Shown: piece by piece, positions 25,466 through 34,865 of the stretch | Numbering within the stretch: position 1 is the stretch's first letter | Layout: every line of letters begins with the position of its first letter | Assembly (NCBI RefSeq): GCF_029892105.1 | Contig: NZ_JARZAJ010000007.1 | Location: 62,001-126,000 of the forward strand | DNA length: 64,000 bases | Origin: Kitasatospora sp. GP82 | GTDB lineage: Bacteria > Actinomycetota > Actinomycetes > Streptomycetales > Streptomycetaceae | Direction: 5' to 3' | Made by a program: the position numbers and the translations under genes | The notes under the pieces: model-generated | Database searches by the model: none | Told to the model about the DNA's origin: nothing | Seen by the model: only the letters and a program-made list of their open reading frames with translations

Positions 25466-26542
25466 CTAGTAGAGCCCGACGCCGTACGCCGCGAGCGCGC
25501 CTGTGACGGGCTGGAAGAAGGTGGTGCCGCCCAGGGTGCAGTCACCGTTGCCGCCGGAGGTGAGGCCGAGCGCGGTGGTGCCGGAGTAGAGCGGGCCGCC
25601 GCTGTCGCCCGCCTCGGCGCAGACCGTCGTCTTGATCAGTCCGCGGACCGTGCCCTGGGCGTAGTGCACCGTGGCGTTGAGGCCCGTGACGAGACCGCCG
25701 CGCCCGTACGTGGTGCTGCCGCTGCGGGTGACACTCTGTCCGACCGACGGATCGGCGGCGGTGGCGACCGGCTGGGTGGTGCCGTCGTGGAGGTCCACGG
25801 CGGAGGGCGGGACGCTGCCGTCGGTGTACTGGACGAGGGCGTAGTCGTGGCCGGGGAAGGTCGATCCCGTGGTGCTGCCGATCGGCTTGGCCATGCTGTC
25901 GTCGCCGTACCAGGTCGAGGCGACGTTTCCGCAGTGACCGGCGGTCAGGAAGTAGTAGAGGTCACCGTTGCTGACACTGCGTACGTTGAAGCCGATCGAG
26001 CACCGGTACCCACCGCCGTAGATGGCGTCACCGCCCGCCAGCCTGGCGCTGAAGACTCCGGGCACCCGCTCCACCCGGACGGCGGCGCCCAGGCGCTCGG
26101 CCGTGCGGCTGACCTGGTCGAGGACAGCCCCCTTGACGGTGGAGTCCGCCGAGACCACCACCTGGTCGGTGGCCGGGTCGACGACCCAGGCGGTCCCCGG
26201 CACGGCGGCGCTGCGGTCGAGTTCGGCGGTGGCGGCGGCCAGCTGTACGGCGCTGCGGGTGACCAGCCGGGGGACGGCTCCGGCCGCACGGACCTGCTGC
26301 GCGTCGGCCGCGCGGGTGATGGTGACGACCGGTCGGCCGGAGGCGTCCAGGTAGGAGCCGGCGGTGCGGTCCTCGCCGAGCCGCTGCCGGAGGTCGGCGG
26401 CGAGCGCTGCCGCGGCCACCCCCGTGGGGGCCGGGGCGGGCAGTGCGGAGGCGGGTGCGGGAAGGGCAAAGGCCGTGCCGGTCAGTAGGGTGGCGGCCAC
26501 CGCCAGGAGGGCGGCGCGGCGGCTGGTACGGCGGTTGCTCAT
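25466..26542 (-). CDS. Streptogrisin-type serine protease (S1E, alpha-lytic-protease-like) precursor
   Basis: A 358-residue exported protease. Signal peptide at residues 1-33, a pro-region of about 130 residues containing an alpha-lytic protease prodomain (from residue 110), then the chymotrypsin-like domain with H203 (L-T-A-G-H-C-G-N), D233 (G-H-D-Y-A-L-V) and S314 (G-D-S-G-G-P-L). Cysteines 181/204 and 308/335 fit the two standard disulphides. It is secreted and self-activated by cleavage of the pro-region. Start ATG 26542 has GGGAG seven bases upstream; the longer frame is not supported. Confidence 0.92.
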   Translation of the reverse strand: MSNRRTSRRAALLAVAATLLTGTAFALPAPASALPAPAPTGVAAAALAADLRQRLGEDRTAGSYLDASGRPVVTITRAADAQQVRAAGAVPRLVTRSAVQLAAATAELDRSAAVPGTAWVVDPATDQVVVSADSTVKGAVLDQVSRTAERLGAAVRVERVPGVFSARLAGGDAIYGGGYRCSIGFNVRSVSNGDLYYFLTAGHCGNVASTWYGDDSMAKPIGSTTGSTFPGHDYALVQYTDGSVPPSAVDLHDGTTQPVATAADPSVGQSVTRSGSTTYGRGGLVTGLNATVHYAQGTVRGLIKTTVCAEAGDSGGPLYSGTTALGLTSGGNGDCTLGGTTFFQPVTGALAAYGVGLY

Positions 26543-27110
26543 AGGGGCTCCCTGGGTGCCTGAGATGCGAGGATGGCGGGCGCACCCGGATGGCGCAGCC
26601 GGGCCGGCCGAGGGCGGACGACGGGCGCGCCGGTGCGGTCCTGCTGGCAACTATCGGGGCCTCGGCAGAGGTCGGCGACCGGGAGGACCGGCTGCCGATG
26701 ACGAGGAGTCACGGCCACGGCGGCGGCGCTCGAAGCCGCGTCCTCCCGGTCCGAGCCGGGTGCTCTGCCATGGAGCCCCTCCGCCATCATGACGCCCGTG
26801 GGGCGATAACTCCGGGGGCGGGGCTCGAACCTGCGTCCTGACGGGTGACGAGCCGGACGCTCGGCTGCCGGGCCGCTCCGGGCGGCGACGTGATCCCGTG
26901 CGGCGTGAGCGTACGGTCCACCGGACCACGGAAGTTCGGCCGGTTCGGCGAGGCGGCGCGGCGGCAACAGCGGCAGCGGCAGCGGCGAAGCGGTTCGGCG
27001 GCGGGCGCTCGGGAGTCCGCTCTCCCGCCGGATCCCCGGAAACCGTGGAGAGCGCGTGGTCGCATCCTGCATGCTTGGCACAGGATGACCGGAGGGAGAG
27101 GGGGTCGGGC
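26543..27110. other. Gene-free stretch with a tRNA-like 3' fragment
   Basis: No supportable protein gene in 568 bases. On the minus strand 26835-26810 reads GCAGG-TTCGAGC-CCCGC, a T-arm-like stem-loop with one mismatched pair, then CCCCGGAG, like a tRNA acceptor strand. No matching 5' acceptor or D-arm was found upstream, so this is at most a tRNA relic or attachment-site scar. Confidence 0.3.
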
Positions 27111-28175
27111 GTGAGTGGGTCCGATGGCCGGGGGCGGGGGCTGCTGGCTGCGGCCGGGGTGCTCATTCCGGACGAGCGGGGGCGGATCCTGGTGGTACGG
27201 CTCCCCTACGACGCCCGGCATCCGATCGCGATCCCCGGCGGTGGCTGGGAGCCCTCGGACGGCTCGCCCCGGCAGACGGCCTTCCGGGAGATCGGCGAGG
27301 AGCTCGGCATCACTCCCGAACTCGGACCGCTGGCCTGCATCGACTGGTCGCTGGACGACTTCCGTCCGCCGATCGCGGCACATCTGTACTGGGCCGCATC
27401 GCTGCCGAGCGGGCAACTGGCGGCCCTGCGGCCGCAGGTGGAAGAGGTCGGCGGATGGGCATTTCTGACTGATCGTCAGATTTCCTCGGCGCTGCCGCCC
27501 AAGCTGTCGCGGCGGGTGACGGCCTGCCTGACCGCACCGCGCGGCGCCGGTCCGCTGGAGCTGGAGGACAGCCACCCCGTCGGCCACACCATCGCCCATG
27601 TGCCACCGGTTCCGCCGCCCCCGTACACCGGTGCGGCCGGTCTTGACCTGGCGGGCAGCGGGGCCCTCGTCGAACGGCAGCCCCCGCTGGGCCGGGAGGC
27701 GTACATCGCCGGGCTGCCGAGGATCCGGGCGAAGGCGCGGATGCTGTTCACCGACACCGCGGGGCGAGTACTGCTGGTGCGGCTGCGCCCCCAGGAGGAG
27801 CGGCCGTACTGGACGCTGCCCGGCGGCAGCGTGGAGGCGGACCGGGAGCTGCCCCGGGCGGCGGCACGGCGGGAGACCCGCGAGGAGCTGGGCTGGGAGC
27901 TGGAGCCGGGCCGGCTGCTGGCGCTGGACTGGTCGCCGGACACGGGCGGCTCGGCGACGCTCGTGTACGTCTTCGACGGCGGCGAGGTGGCGGCGGAGCT
28001 GCTCGGGCGGATCCGGCTGCCGCAGGACGAGCTGGTGGAGTGGCGGATGTTCACGCCGGCAGCGGCGCGGGGCGTACTGTCCGAGCAGGCGCGGAGCCGG
28101 CTCGACGCCTGCCTGGCGGTGCGGGCGGCGGGCAGCGGCGGCCCGGCGGAGCTGGTGCGGGGGCGCCCGGTATGA
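27111..28175 (+). CDS. Tandem NUDIX-domain protein
   Basis: A 354-residue protein with two NUDIX domains. Domain 1 (about residues 8-150) has I-P-G-G-G-W-E-P and the helix R-E-I-G-E-E-L-G-I. Domain 2 (about 205-340) has L-P-G-G-S-V-E and R-E-T-R-E-E-L-G-W. Both keep the R-E-x-x-E-E metal-binding core, while spacing to the upstream Gly/Glu deviates slightly. Duplicated NUDIX proteins of this kind are common in Streptomyces; substrates are unknown. GTG 27111 is chosen for the GGAGGGAGAGGGGG ahead of it; the open frame upstream reads as Arg/Ala-rich non-coding sequence. Confidence 0.85.
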   Translation: MSGSDGRGRGLLAAAGVLIPDERGRILVVRLPYDARHPIAIPGGGWEPSDGSPRQTAFREIGEELGITPELGPLACIDWSLDDFRPPIAAHLYWAASLPSGQLAALRPQVEEVGGWAFLTDRQISSALPPKLSRRVTACLTAPRGAGPLELEDSHPVGHTIAHVPPVPPPPYTGAAGLDLAGSGALVERQPPLGREAYIAGLPRIRAKARMLFTDTAGRVLLVRLRPQEERPYWTLPGGSVEADRELPRAAARRETREELGWELEPGRLLALDWSPDTGGSATLVYVFDGGEVAAELLGRIRLPQDELVEWRMFTPAAARGVLSEQARSRLDACLAVRAAGSGGPAELVRGRPV

Positions 28176-28269
28176 GAGCCGGAGGTGGGCGAGTGGTCCG
28201 ATCTGCGTGACGCGGGCAGGTCAACGCGTCAGAATGGACCTGCCGACCGCGCGACCTCCGGGAGGAACC

Positions 28270-28641
28270 ATGACGCCCCAAACGATCGCCGCCGCCCTCG
28301 GCGGCCACCGCGTCGAAGCGCTGAAGGGCGGCAGCCGACTCGTCCTGGAACTCTCCGACGAGCTGACGGTGACGGTCGACAGCGACTTCCGGCTGACCGG
28401 CCGGGCCGGTGTCGAACACTTCTACCCCGCGCTGGGCCTCACCCCCTCCCGCAGCCTGAGGGAGCTGGTGGGCACCCGGGTCGCACAGGCCGAAACCACG
28501 CTGGCGGGCGGTTTGGAGCTGGCCTTCACCTCCGGCAGCACCCTCTCCGTCCCACCCGACGGCGCCGACCGGCCGTGGACCGCGTCCGGCCCGGACGGCC
28601 CGCTCTTCGCCGCCCTCTCGAACGGCTACCTGGCGAACTGA
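28270..28641 (+). CDS. DUF6188-like hypothetical protein
   Basis: A 123-residue protein with GGAGG five bases before ATG 28270. It shows an alternating beta pattern (S-R-L-V-L-E-L-S-D-E-L-T-V-T-V-D-S-D-F) and a second hydrophobic strand region (L-E-L-A-F-T-S-G-S-T-L-S-V-P), followed by P-W-T-A-S-G-P-D-G. This resembles DUF6188, a small actinobacterial family often found near toxin/immunity or contact-system genes, but its function is unknown. It is transcribed alone. The following 28642-28857 contain an open frame without a ribosome site that I do not accept as a gene. Confidence 0.6.
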   Translation: MTPQTIAAALGGHRVEALKGGSRLVLELSDELTVTVDSDFRLTGRAGVEHFYPALGLTPSRSLRELVGTRVAQAETTLAGGLELAFTSGSTLSVPPDGADRPWTASGPDGPLFAALSNGYLAN

Positions 28642-28857
28642 CCCGCGCTGCGATCCTGCGCCGCCATCGTCCGCCTTCCGCCCGTGAATTGACGGCCGGG
28701 TTCCTCCCCACGAAGGCCGACCGGTTAGCGGCCGGAGAGCAGTGGCGGGAGCGCCGTACCGAGACACTGCTCACCGACAAGGTCATCGACCCGGTCTCCG
28801 GCAGCATCCGCCAGGTGGTGACCACCGGACGGTGCCGCCGGCGGGGCCGGCCTTCGG

Positions 28858-28916
28858 CCTTCCAGGCGCCGGACGGGCCGGACACGTGCCGGATCCGTGC
28901 CTAAGCGCCTGGAAGG
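28858..28916. terminator. Possible terminator hairpin at the end of the GH13 gene
   Basis: Perfect 12-bp arms at 28858-28869 and 28905-28916 with a 35-base internal part. It lies 8 bases past the stop of the leftward GH13 gene. The long loop makes this less sure than the other hairpins. Confidence 0.45.
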
Positions 28917-28923
28917 GGCCGTA

Positions 28924-30492
28924 CTACCGGGAGAGCTCGAAGATCCCGTAGGCGAAGGCCCCGGCGTGGACGCCGTCGGCGGTCACCGAGATGCCGTGCG
29001 CCTCCAGGGCCCGGGCGCCGACGAGGCCGGGGTGCGTGAAGTGGGCGGGTTCCCGACGGGGGTTGACGACCACCAGATGGGTGCCCCCGCGAAGGTGGAC
29101 GAAGGGGTAGCCGGTGTTCAGCACCTCGACCGCACCCCGGCTGCCGAGGGCAGGGGTGGACCTGCGCAGGGCGATCAGGCGCTGGACGAGGTTCAACAGT
29201 GAATCAGGGTCCGCTAGTTGGGAGGCCACGGTGGGCCGGCCCGGGTCGGGGTCGAGAGGCTGGTAGAGCCGGCCGGCGGGGGCGGTGGAGAAGCCCGCGT
29301 TGGGACCGTCGTCCCACTGCATCGGGGTACGCGACCCTGCGCGGTTGTTGGTGGGTTCCAGTCGGCTGCCCTCCTTGTCGGGCAGGCCGGGGACGAACCG
29401 CATGCCGATCTCGTCGCCGTAGTAGATGGCGGGCAGGGTCGGCCAGGTCATCAGGAAGGCGTAGACGGCGCGGAGTTGCTCCGGGGTGCGGGAGCCCGTG
29501 GCGAGGCGGTTGTAGTCGTGGTTGGCGGTGGGCAGGATGACGTGGCCCCGGCCGCCGGCCGGGCGGCCGGTGCGCCAGGCGGCGAGGAACTCGTCCATCG
29601 AGCCCCGGCCCTGCGGGTCGAAGTAGCAGGTGCCGTCCTCCCAGGACGGGGAGGTCATTCCCTCGCCGTTGTCCCAGAGCGAGCGGACGGCCCGGCCCGC
29701 GAAGTGGAGCAGGAAATCCGCGTGGAAGCCTGCCGGGAGGGAGAGTTCGGGCCGGCCCCACTCCGCGAGGAGCACCGCCTCGGGGTGGTGGCGATCGAGC
29801 CAGGCCCGCTGCTCGCGCCAGAGCTTCGAGGTCTCCGCACGGCCCGGGTCGTCCTTGACCAGGGAGTACGCCATGTCCACCCGGAATCCGGCGACGCCGA
29901 CGGGCAGCCAGTGGTCCATGATCTCGCGCAGGGCGGCCCGATTCGCCTGCGGTCCCTCGGCGTTGACGGGCTGACGCCACGGCTCGTCGTCCAGGCTGCG
30001 CGCATAGCCGAAGTTGAGCGCCGGCTGGAAGTCGAAGAAGTTCGGCAGGTAGTAGCCGGGCCGCTTGCCCGGGGAGGGTACGAACCTCGGGACTTGGCGG
30101 TCGGCCCAGATGTAGCGCTGGTCGGTGGGGTCGTCGGCGGCGGCCAGGAACCACGGGTGCCGGTCGGAGGTGTGGCCGGGGACGAGGTCGAGCAGGATGC
30201 GGATCCCCCGGCGGCCGGCGGCCTCCACCAGCGCAGCGAGGTCCTCCTGGGTGCCGTAGCGCGGGGCGATCCTCAGGTAGTCGGTGACGTCGTAGCCGGC
30301 GTCCCGGAAGGGCGACTCGAAACAGGGGTTGAGCCAGACCGCGTCCACACCCAGCCAGGCGAGGTGGTCGAGGTGCTCGGTGATCCCGGCGAGGTCGCCG
30401 ATGCCGTCGCCGTCGGAGTCGGCGAAGGTCTGCGGATAGATCTGGTAGAGGACGGCATCGGCCAGCCAGGACGGGGCAGGTTGGTTCGTCAT
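28924..30492 (-). CDS. GH13 alpha-glucosidase/oligo-1,6-glucosidase-like enzyme
   Basis: A 522-residue intracellular GH13 enzyme with an (alpha/beta)8 domain. The four conserved regions are visible: D-L-V-P-G-H-T-S (region I), G-F-R-V-D-M-A (nucleophile Asp, II), L-L-A-E-W-G (acid/base Glu, III), and A-N-H-D-Y-N-R (IV). Y-Q-I-Y-P-Q-T-F-A-D-S-D-G-D-G-I-G-D-L is the usual N-terminal signature with a calcium-type D-x-D-G-D-G loop. Likely substrates are short alpha-glucosides or trehalose-related sugars; trehalose synthase-like activity is possible. No signal peptide. ATG 30492 is preferred to upstream frames. It is monocistronic. Confidence 0.87.
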   Translation of the reverse strand: MTNQPAPSWLADAVLYQIYPQTFADSDGDGIGDLAGITEHLDHLAWLGVDAVWLNPCFESPFRDAGYDVTDYLRIAPRYGTQEDLAALVEAAGRRGIRILLDLVPGHTSDRHPWFLAAADDPTDQRYIWADRQVPRFVPSPGKRPGYYLPNFFDFQPALNFGYARSLDDEPWRQPVNAEGPQANRAALREIMDHWLPVGVAGFRVDMAYSLVKDDPGRAETSKLWREQRAWLDRHHPEAVLLAEWGRPELSLPAGFHADFLLHFAGRAVRSLWDNGEGMTSPSWEDGTCYFDPQGRGSMDEFLAAWRTGRPAGGRGHVILPTANHDYNRLATGSRTPEQLRAVYAFLMTWPTLPAIYYGDEIGMRFVPGLPDKEGSRLEPTNNRAGSRTPMQWDDGPNAGFSTAPAGRLYQPLDPDPGRPTVASQLADPDSLLNLVQRLIALRRSTPALGSRGAVEVLNTGYPFVHLRGGTHLVVVNPRREPAHFTHPGLVGARALEAHGISVTADGVHAGAFAYGIFELSR

Positions 30493-30694
30493 CGCGTGCG
30501 GTACTCCGTTCCGCGGGGACAGTCCGCACCCAGTCTCCCTCTGCGACGGGCCGAACCGCTGCTTCTTCGGGGGATGACCACGGGGCGGCGGGCGAGGATG
30601 CTCGCGCGCTGGGCACCGGCACAGGGCGCCGGGCACCCGCGCAACGGGCTCGCCTCGGGCTGAGGGGCAGCCGCCGCGGTCCCGGTTCTCCGTC

Positions 30695-31732
30695 TCAGCC
30701 CGCTTCGGCAGTCTCCGCTGCCTGCTGCGGGTCGAAGTACGGGGGCGCGGGCGCGAGATGGAGCGGGGGCCCGAGGAGGTGGAGCAGGGTGCGGTTGTGC
30801 TTGAGGAGCCAGGCGAGGTAGGTGGGATTGACCCGGGCCAGGTCGAGATAGGCGGAGCCCAGATCCGTGTAGAGCGCGTCGAGTGCGGGGGCGCTCAGGG
30901 CCTTGGAACGCCAGGCGAGAAGCAGCCGGACCGCGAGCGGGTCGCCCTGGATGGGACGGACCACCGTACCGGGCCCGGGGAGCGAGGTGGGCTGGCACGG
31001 GCGCACGGCCTCGCCGGAGGCGACGAGTTCGGCCGCGGTCACGTTGTCGCGGACCTGCATCACGCGCGGGTCGAGCCTGGCCGTGGCGAAGACACGGCGC
31101 ATCGCCGCGTACTCGTGGTCCGCCGCCGGGTCCACCATCCAGGTGTCGTGGGCGAGATCCGCCAGGCGCACCACGGGCAGCGCGGCGGCCGGGTGCCTGA
31201 CGGAGAGGGCGATGAACTGGGGCTCCCTGGCTATCAGGACGCGGTGTTCCGCATCCGCCGGCATCCGCAGGGGGAAGCCCTCGCTCTCGTGCACGAGGGC
31301 GACGTCGAGCTGGTTCGCGGCGACCGTGCGCAGCAGCGCGCCGGCGGAGATGTCGATGTGGATCGTGGTGTCCGTCTCCGGGAGGCGCTCGTGGATCCGG
31401 CGCAGCCAGGCCGCCACGGCGCGGCTGCCGACGCTGCCGATGCGCAACTGCCGCCTCTGGGCACCGGCGGCCTCCTGACGGACAGCGGTGACCAGGGTGG
31501 CCATCTCGGCGATGATGGGCCGGGCCCGGGACAGCACGGAATGGCCGAGCGCCGTGGGGTGGCTGCCGGTCTGCTCACGGGTGAACAGCTGTCCGCCGAT
31601 GGTCCTTTCGATACGGCGCAGCTGGGTGGTGAGGGACGGCTGGGTCATGCCGAGCTGCAGTGCCGCCTTCCGCACGCTGCCGGTGTCCGCGATCGCGCAC
31701 AGCACGCGAAGGTGTCTCACATCGAGCTCCAC
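30695..31732 (-). CDS. LysR-family activator of the adjacent snapalysin gene (SnpR/MprR-like)
   Basis: A 345-residue LysR-type regulator. The N-terminal winged HTH is V-R-H-L-R-V-L-C-A-I-A-D-T-G-S-V-R-K-A-A-L-Q-L-G (residues 5-28) with T-Q-P-S-L-T-T-Q-L-R-R-I-E, followed by the effector domain (L-R-I-G-S-V-G-S-R). The C-terminus is an unusually long extension. In S. coelicolor, S. lividans and relatives a LysR gene diverges from the small neutral protease gene and activates it; the same arrangement is seen here. GTG 31732 gives the family-standard start; longer in-frame starts to 31804 exist and would include the promoter region. Confidence 0.88.
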   Translation of the reverse strand: MELDVRHLRVLCAIADTGSVRKAALQLGMTQPSLTTQLRRIERTIGGQLFTREQTGSHPTALGHSVLSRARPIIAEMATLVTAVRQEAAGAQRRQLRIGSVGSRAVAAWLRRIHERLPETDTTIHIDISAGALLRTVAANQLDVALVHESEGFPLRMPADAEHRVLIAREPQFIALSVRHPAAALPVVRLADLAHDTWMVDPAADHEYAAMRRVFATARLDPRVMQVRDNVTAAELVASGEAVRPCQPTSLPGPGTVVRPIQGDPLAVRLLLAWRSKALSAPALDALYTDLGSAYLDLARVNPTYLAWLLKHNRTLLHLLGPPLHLAPAPPYFDPQQAAETAEAG

Positions 31733-31947
31733 GGCGGGAGCATAGCGATTTCGCAAGTTATCCGCCAGGGACATGTCAGGCAATGAGACCGTCAAGCCGT
31801 GCACCCGGGGGATTGAGCCGAGTTATCGCCGGTTGACATCATCCGCTCACTCCCGGGACTCAACGAAGCTCTGCGCATCAACAGTTCATCCGGTGTTCCG
31901 CGCCATCGACCCCAACGATCGCGGAACTCTCGAACGGAGTCCCCCAC
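31733..31947. promoter_or_regulatory. Divergent LysR/snapalysin promoter region
   Basis: A 215-base gap between the divergent starts. It contains AT-richer segments such as TTTCGCAAGTTATCC (about 31749-31763) and GTTGACATCATCC (about 31832), suitable for a LysR T-N11-A site and a -35 box. The exact operator cannot be fixed by eye. Confidence 0.4.
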
Positions 31948-32625
31948 ATGAACCGCTTCATGACTTCGCTGTCTGCTGCGCTCGGGCTCGCTCTGGCCTC
32001 CGGCCTGGCCGCCGCCGTGCCCGCGTCCGCCGCCACGCCCGACACCGCCGGGGGCGCCTCCCAGCAGCGGTACGCCGGATCGTCGTACACCGGGTCGGCC
32101 GCCGAGCGGGCCGACAACCAGGCCTTCTACGCGGCCGTGATGAAGTCCGCCCTGGCCAAGCAGGCCGCGCACCCCTACCTCAGGACGGTCACCGTCACCT
32201 ATGACGCGAGCAACGCGCCGTCCTTCGCCAGCGAGATAGCCGGTGCCGCACAGATCTGGAACAGCTCCGAGCGCAATGTCCAGCTCCGCGCCGGCAGCAA
32301 CGCCGACTTCAGCTACTACGAGGGCAACGACTCGCGCGGCTCGTACGCCAGCACCGACGGCCACGGGCAGGGCTACGTCTTCCTCGACTACTCGCAGAAC
32401 CAGCAGTACTACCCCGTCCGCGTCGTGGCGCACGAGACCGGTCACGTGCTCGGTCTGCCGGACCACTACTCGGGCCCCTGCAGCGAGTTGATGTCCGGCG
32501 GCGGCCCCGGCACCTCCTGCACCAACCCCTACCCGAACGCCACCGAGAAGCGCCGGGTGGACTCGCTCTGGGCCAACGGCCTCAGCGCCGTCGCCAAGAA
32601 CGCGTCCGCCGACGCGGCCCGCTGA
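31948..32625 (+). CDS. snpA: Snapalysin (small neutral zinc protease, M7) precursor
   Basis: A 225-residue precursor with a signal peptide (cleavage near A-S-A-A-T, residue 29) and a short pro-region (to about residue 78). The mature metalloprotease of about 145 residues has zinc-binding H162-E163-T-G-H166 and the third ligand Asp172 in the extended motif H-E-x-x-H-x-x-G-x-x-D characteristic of M7 snapalysins. Two cysteines (178, 191) probably pair. It degrades milk casein and related proteins outside the cell. The divergent LysR gene is its presumed activator. A terminator hairpin follows. Confidence 0.95.
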   Translation: MNRFMTSLSAALGLALASGLAAAVPASAATPDTAGGASQQRYAGSSYTGSAAERADNQAFYAAVMKSALAKQAAHPYLRTVTVTYDASNAPSFASEIAGAAQIWNSSERNVQLRAGSNADFSYYEGNDSRGSYASTDGHGQGYVFLDYSQNQQYYPVRVVAHETGHVLGLPDHYSGPCSELMSGGGPGTSCTNPYPNATEKRRVDSLWANGLSAVAKNASADAAR

Positions 32626-32645
32626 CCGAGCGCCTCACAGCACTG

Positions 32646-32676
32646 CGGCCCGGCTCCGTCCGACGGAGCCGGGCCG
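32646..32676. terminator. Terminator hairpin after snpA
   Basis: Arms 32646-32658 and 32664-32676 form a 13-bp GC stem around TCCGA, 21 bases past the snapalysin stop. Confidence 0.8.
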
Positions 32677-32736
32677 TACGCGAGCGGTGGGGGTGTCGGC
32701 CCACGGCGGATCGGGCGGGCCCGAGCGCCGGCCTGC

Positions 32737-33384
32737 TCAGTGCGCCGGCAGCGGGCGTTCGAGCCTTACCAGGGCGTCGATCGCCTCGGCCGTCGCGCCG
32801 TGGGCGGCGCCGGCGGTGTTGGCGACGTGCGGCTGGCGGCGGACGCGTTCGGCTCGGACGGTGCGGAGCTGACGGTCCGCCAGGTCGGCGATGACGTCGT
32901 CCGGGGTGAAGAGCACGGCAGGGTCGCTCGGGCCACCGGAGCCCTCGGTCAGGTTGGTGGTGTCGTGGCCGACGACCAGCAGGGTCCCGCCGGGGGCGAG
33001 GGCGTCGGCGGCCGTGCGCAGCACGGTGCGGCGTTGCTCGGCGGGCAGGTGGAGATAGGCGATGAGGACGAGGTCGTAGGCGCCCGGTTCGGGTACGTGG
33101 GTACGGGCGTCCGCCTCGACCCAGGTCAGCCGGTCCGAGACGGCGTCCGGCAGACCGGCGGCGAGGCGGCGGCCCCGGTCGAGTGCGACCGGGGAGAAGT
33201 CCAGCGCCGTCACCCGCCAGCCCCGGGCGGCCAGCCAGAGGCTGTTGCGGCCCTCGCCCGCCGCCAGATCGAGCGCCCGACCGGGCGGCAGGCCCCGGCA
33301 CTCGCGCCGCACCCAGCGGTTGGGCTCGGTGCCCCAGACCAGTTCGGCCGATCGGTAGCGCTGGTCCCAGTCGTGACTCTCCAC
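32737..33384 (-). CDS. Class I SAM-dependent methyltransferase, TehB-like
   Basis: A 215-residue methyltransferase. It starts W-D-Q-R-Y-R-S-A-E-L-V-W-G-T-E-P-N, motif I is A-L-D-L-A-A-G-E-G-R-N, the post-I strand is V-T-A-L-D-F-S-P-V-A-L, and motif IV is D-L-V-L-I-A-Y-L-H-L. The combination W-G-x-x-P-N at the start and A-G-E-G-R-N is typical of tellurite-resistance TehB-like and thiol methyltransferases in actinobacteria. Physiological substrate unknown. Start GTG 33384 has AAGGA about eight bases ahead. It converges on the snapalysin gene. Confidence 0.83.
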   Translation of the reverse strand: MESHDWDQRYRSAELVWGTEPNRWVRRECRGLPPGRALDLAAGEGRNSLWLAARGWRVTALDFSPVALDRGRRLAAGLPDAVSDRLTWVEADARTHVPEPGAYDLVLIAYLHLPAEQRRTVLRTAADALAPGGTLLVVGHDTTNLTEGSGGPSDPAVLFTPDDVIADLADRQLRTVRAERVRRQPHVANTAGAAHGATAEAIDALVRLERPLPAH

Positions 33385-33779
33385 CCCCTGATCCTTGCAG
33401 GGATCCCGGCCTTGAGGAGGAGGAGTCGTCCGACGGTCACACGGACCGTGGCCGGCGTGCTCCGATCGCGCGGGAAATATCGGTGGAATGACCCGAAGGA
33501 ACTAATTCGTCTGCGGTCAGGTTCTGCTGCGCTCTCCCCAAGTGCTGGGGGCCGACGCCCGGGTGGCACGGTTTCGGCACGGCGCGGCGTGCGGGCGTGG
33601 GCCGACCGAGTGATGACGATCGGATTCCGGTCGCCGTTCGAAGGGCAGGCTACGGCCTACGGCGGTGATCCGGTGTTCGGAGGTGACCGACCGGCACCGT
33701 ACGGTGTCAACCGTCGTGAACCATGCGCGCGGCACCGTGGGAACCCGGGTCCGCGCTCGATGACGAGAGGCTTTCCTTC
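33385..33779. other. Intergenic stretch before the mycothiol dehydrogenase gene
   Basis: About 395 bases holding the promoters of the divergent methyltransferase and dehydrogenase genes. An AT-richer segment GGGAAATATCGGTGG (about 33472-33486) stands out. No gene, hairpin or repeat that I can support. Confidence 0.35.
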
Positions 33780-34865
33780 ATGGCTCAGCAGGTGCAGGGC
33801 GTGGTCGCCCGGTCCAAGGGTGCTCCGGTGCAGATCGAGACGATCCTGGTCCCGGATCCCGGTCCGGGCGAGGCGCTGGTGAAGGTCCAGGCATGCGGGG
33901 TCTGCCACACCGACCTGCACTACCGCGAGGGCGGGATCAACGACGAGTTCCCCTTCCTGCTCGGCCACGAGGCGGCCGGCGTGGTGGAGGCGGTCGGCGA
34001 GGGCGTGACCGAGGTGGCGCCCGGTGACTTCGTGATCCTCAACTGGCGGGCGGTCTGCGGCAACTGTCGCGCCTGCCTGCGCGGCAGGCCCTGGTACTGC
34101 TTCAACACCCACAACGCCAAGCAGAAGATGACGCTCGCCGACGGCACCGAGCTCAGCCCCGCTCTGGGGATCGGCGCCTTCGCCGAGAAGACCCTGGTCG
34201 CCGCCGGGCAGTGCACCAAGGTCTCGCCCGAGGCGTCCCCGGCCGCCGCCGGGCTGCTGGGCTGCGGAGTGATGGCCGGGCTCGGCGCCGCCATCAACAC
34301 CGGCAACGTCGGCCGGGGCGACACGGTGGCCGTGATCGGCTGCGGTGGCGTCGGCAACGCGGCCGTGGTCGGCGCCCGGCTGGCCGGGGCTGCCCGGATC
34401 ATCGCGGTGGACATCGACGACCGCAAGCTGGCCACCGCCCGGCAGCTCGGCGCCACCCACACCGTCAACGGACGCGCAGGCGACCCGGTCGAGGCCATCC
34501 GTGAGCTCACCGGCGGTCATGGCGCCGATGTCGTGATCGACGCGGTCGGCACGCCGGAGACGTACCGTCAGGCGTTCTACGCCCGCGATCTGGCCGGGAC
34601 GGCGGTTCTGGTCGGCGTGCCCACCCCGGAGATGAAGCTCGAGCTGCCGCTGCTGGACGTCTTCGGGCGGGGCGGCGCGCTGAAGTCCTCCTGGTACGGC
34701 GACTGCCTGCCCAGCCGGGACTTCCCGATGCTCATCGACCTCTACCTCCAGGGCCGCCTCGACCTGGACGCCTTCGTCAGCGAGACCATCCCGCTGACCG
34801 GTGTCGAGGAGGCGTTCACCCGGATGCACAAGGGCGAGGTCCTGCGCTCGGTGGTGGTGTTCTGA
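33780..34865 (+). CDS. mscR: S-(hydroxymethyl)mycothiol dehydrogenase (mycothiol-dependent formaldehyde dehydrogenase)
   Basis: A 361-residue zinc-containing alcohol dehydrogenase. Catalytic zinc ligands are C39 (A-C-G-V-C-H) and the H-E pair in G-H-E-A-A-G; the structural-zinc cysteines appear in [15 protein letters not shown]. The NAD fold is V-I-G-C-G-G-V-G-N. The [11 protein letters not shown] motif and Y-C-F-N-T-H-N-A segment are characteristic of the mycothiol-dependent enzymes (MscR/AdhE2), which oxidise S-hydroxymethylmycothiol to S-formylmycothiol. Its stop overlaps the start of the next gene by one base. Formaldehyde and possibly S-nitrosomycothiol detoxification is the role. Confidence 0.9.
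   Translation: MAQQVQGVVARSKGAPVQIETILVPDPGPGEALVKVQACGVCHTDLHYREGGINDEFPFLLGHEAAGVVEAVGEGVTEVAPGDFVILNWRAVCGNCRACLRGRPWYCFNTHNAKQKMTLADGTELSPALGIGAFAEKTLVAAGQCTKVSPEASPAAAGLLGCGVMAGLGAAINTGNVGRGDTVAVIGCGGVGNAAVVGARLAGAARIIAVDIDDRKLATARQLGATHTVNGRAGDPVEAIRELTGGHGADVVIDAVGTPETYRQAFYARDLAGTAVLVGVPTPEMKLELPLLDVFGRGGALKSSWYGDCLPSRDFPMLIDLYLQGRLDLDAFVSETIPLTGVEEAFTRMHKGEVLRSVVVF

Noticed and set aside
26801..26900. A complete tRNA gene on the minus strand
   Set aside because: Only the T-arm and one acceptor strand can be drawn. No seven-base 5' partner for CCCCGGA and no anticodon stem-loop of standard shape were found upstream.
28676..28904. Open frame with R-L-A-A-G-E-Q-W-R-E-R-R-T-E after the DUF6188-like gene
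   Set aside because: No start with a ribosome site, no recognised family, and it runs into a hairpin. It may be decayed coding sequence but I could not support a gene.
30695..32625. Divergent LysR and metalloprotease genes as an unusual regulatory pair
   Set aside because: This is the known snpR/mprR-snpA arrangement of Streptomyces.
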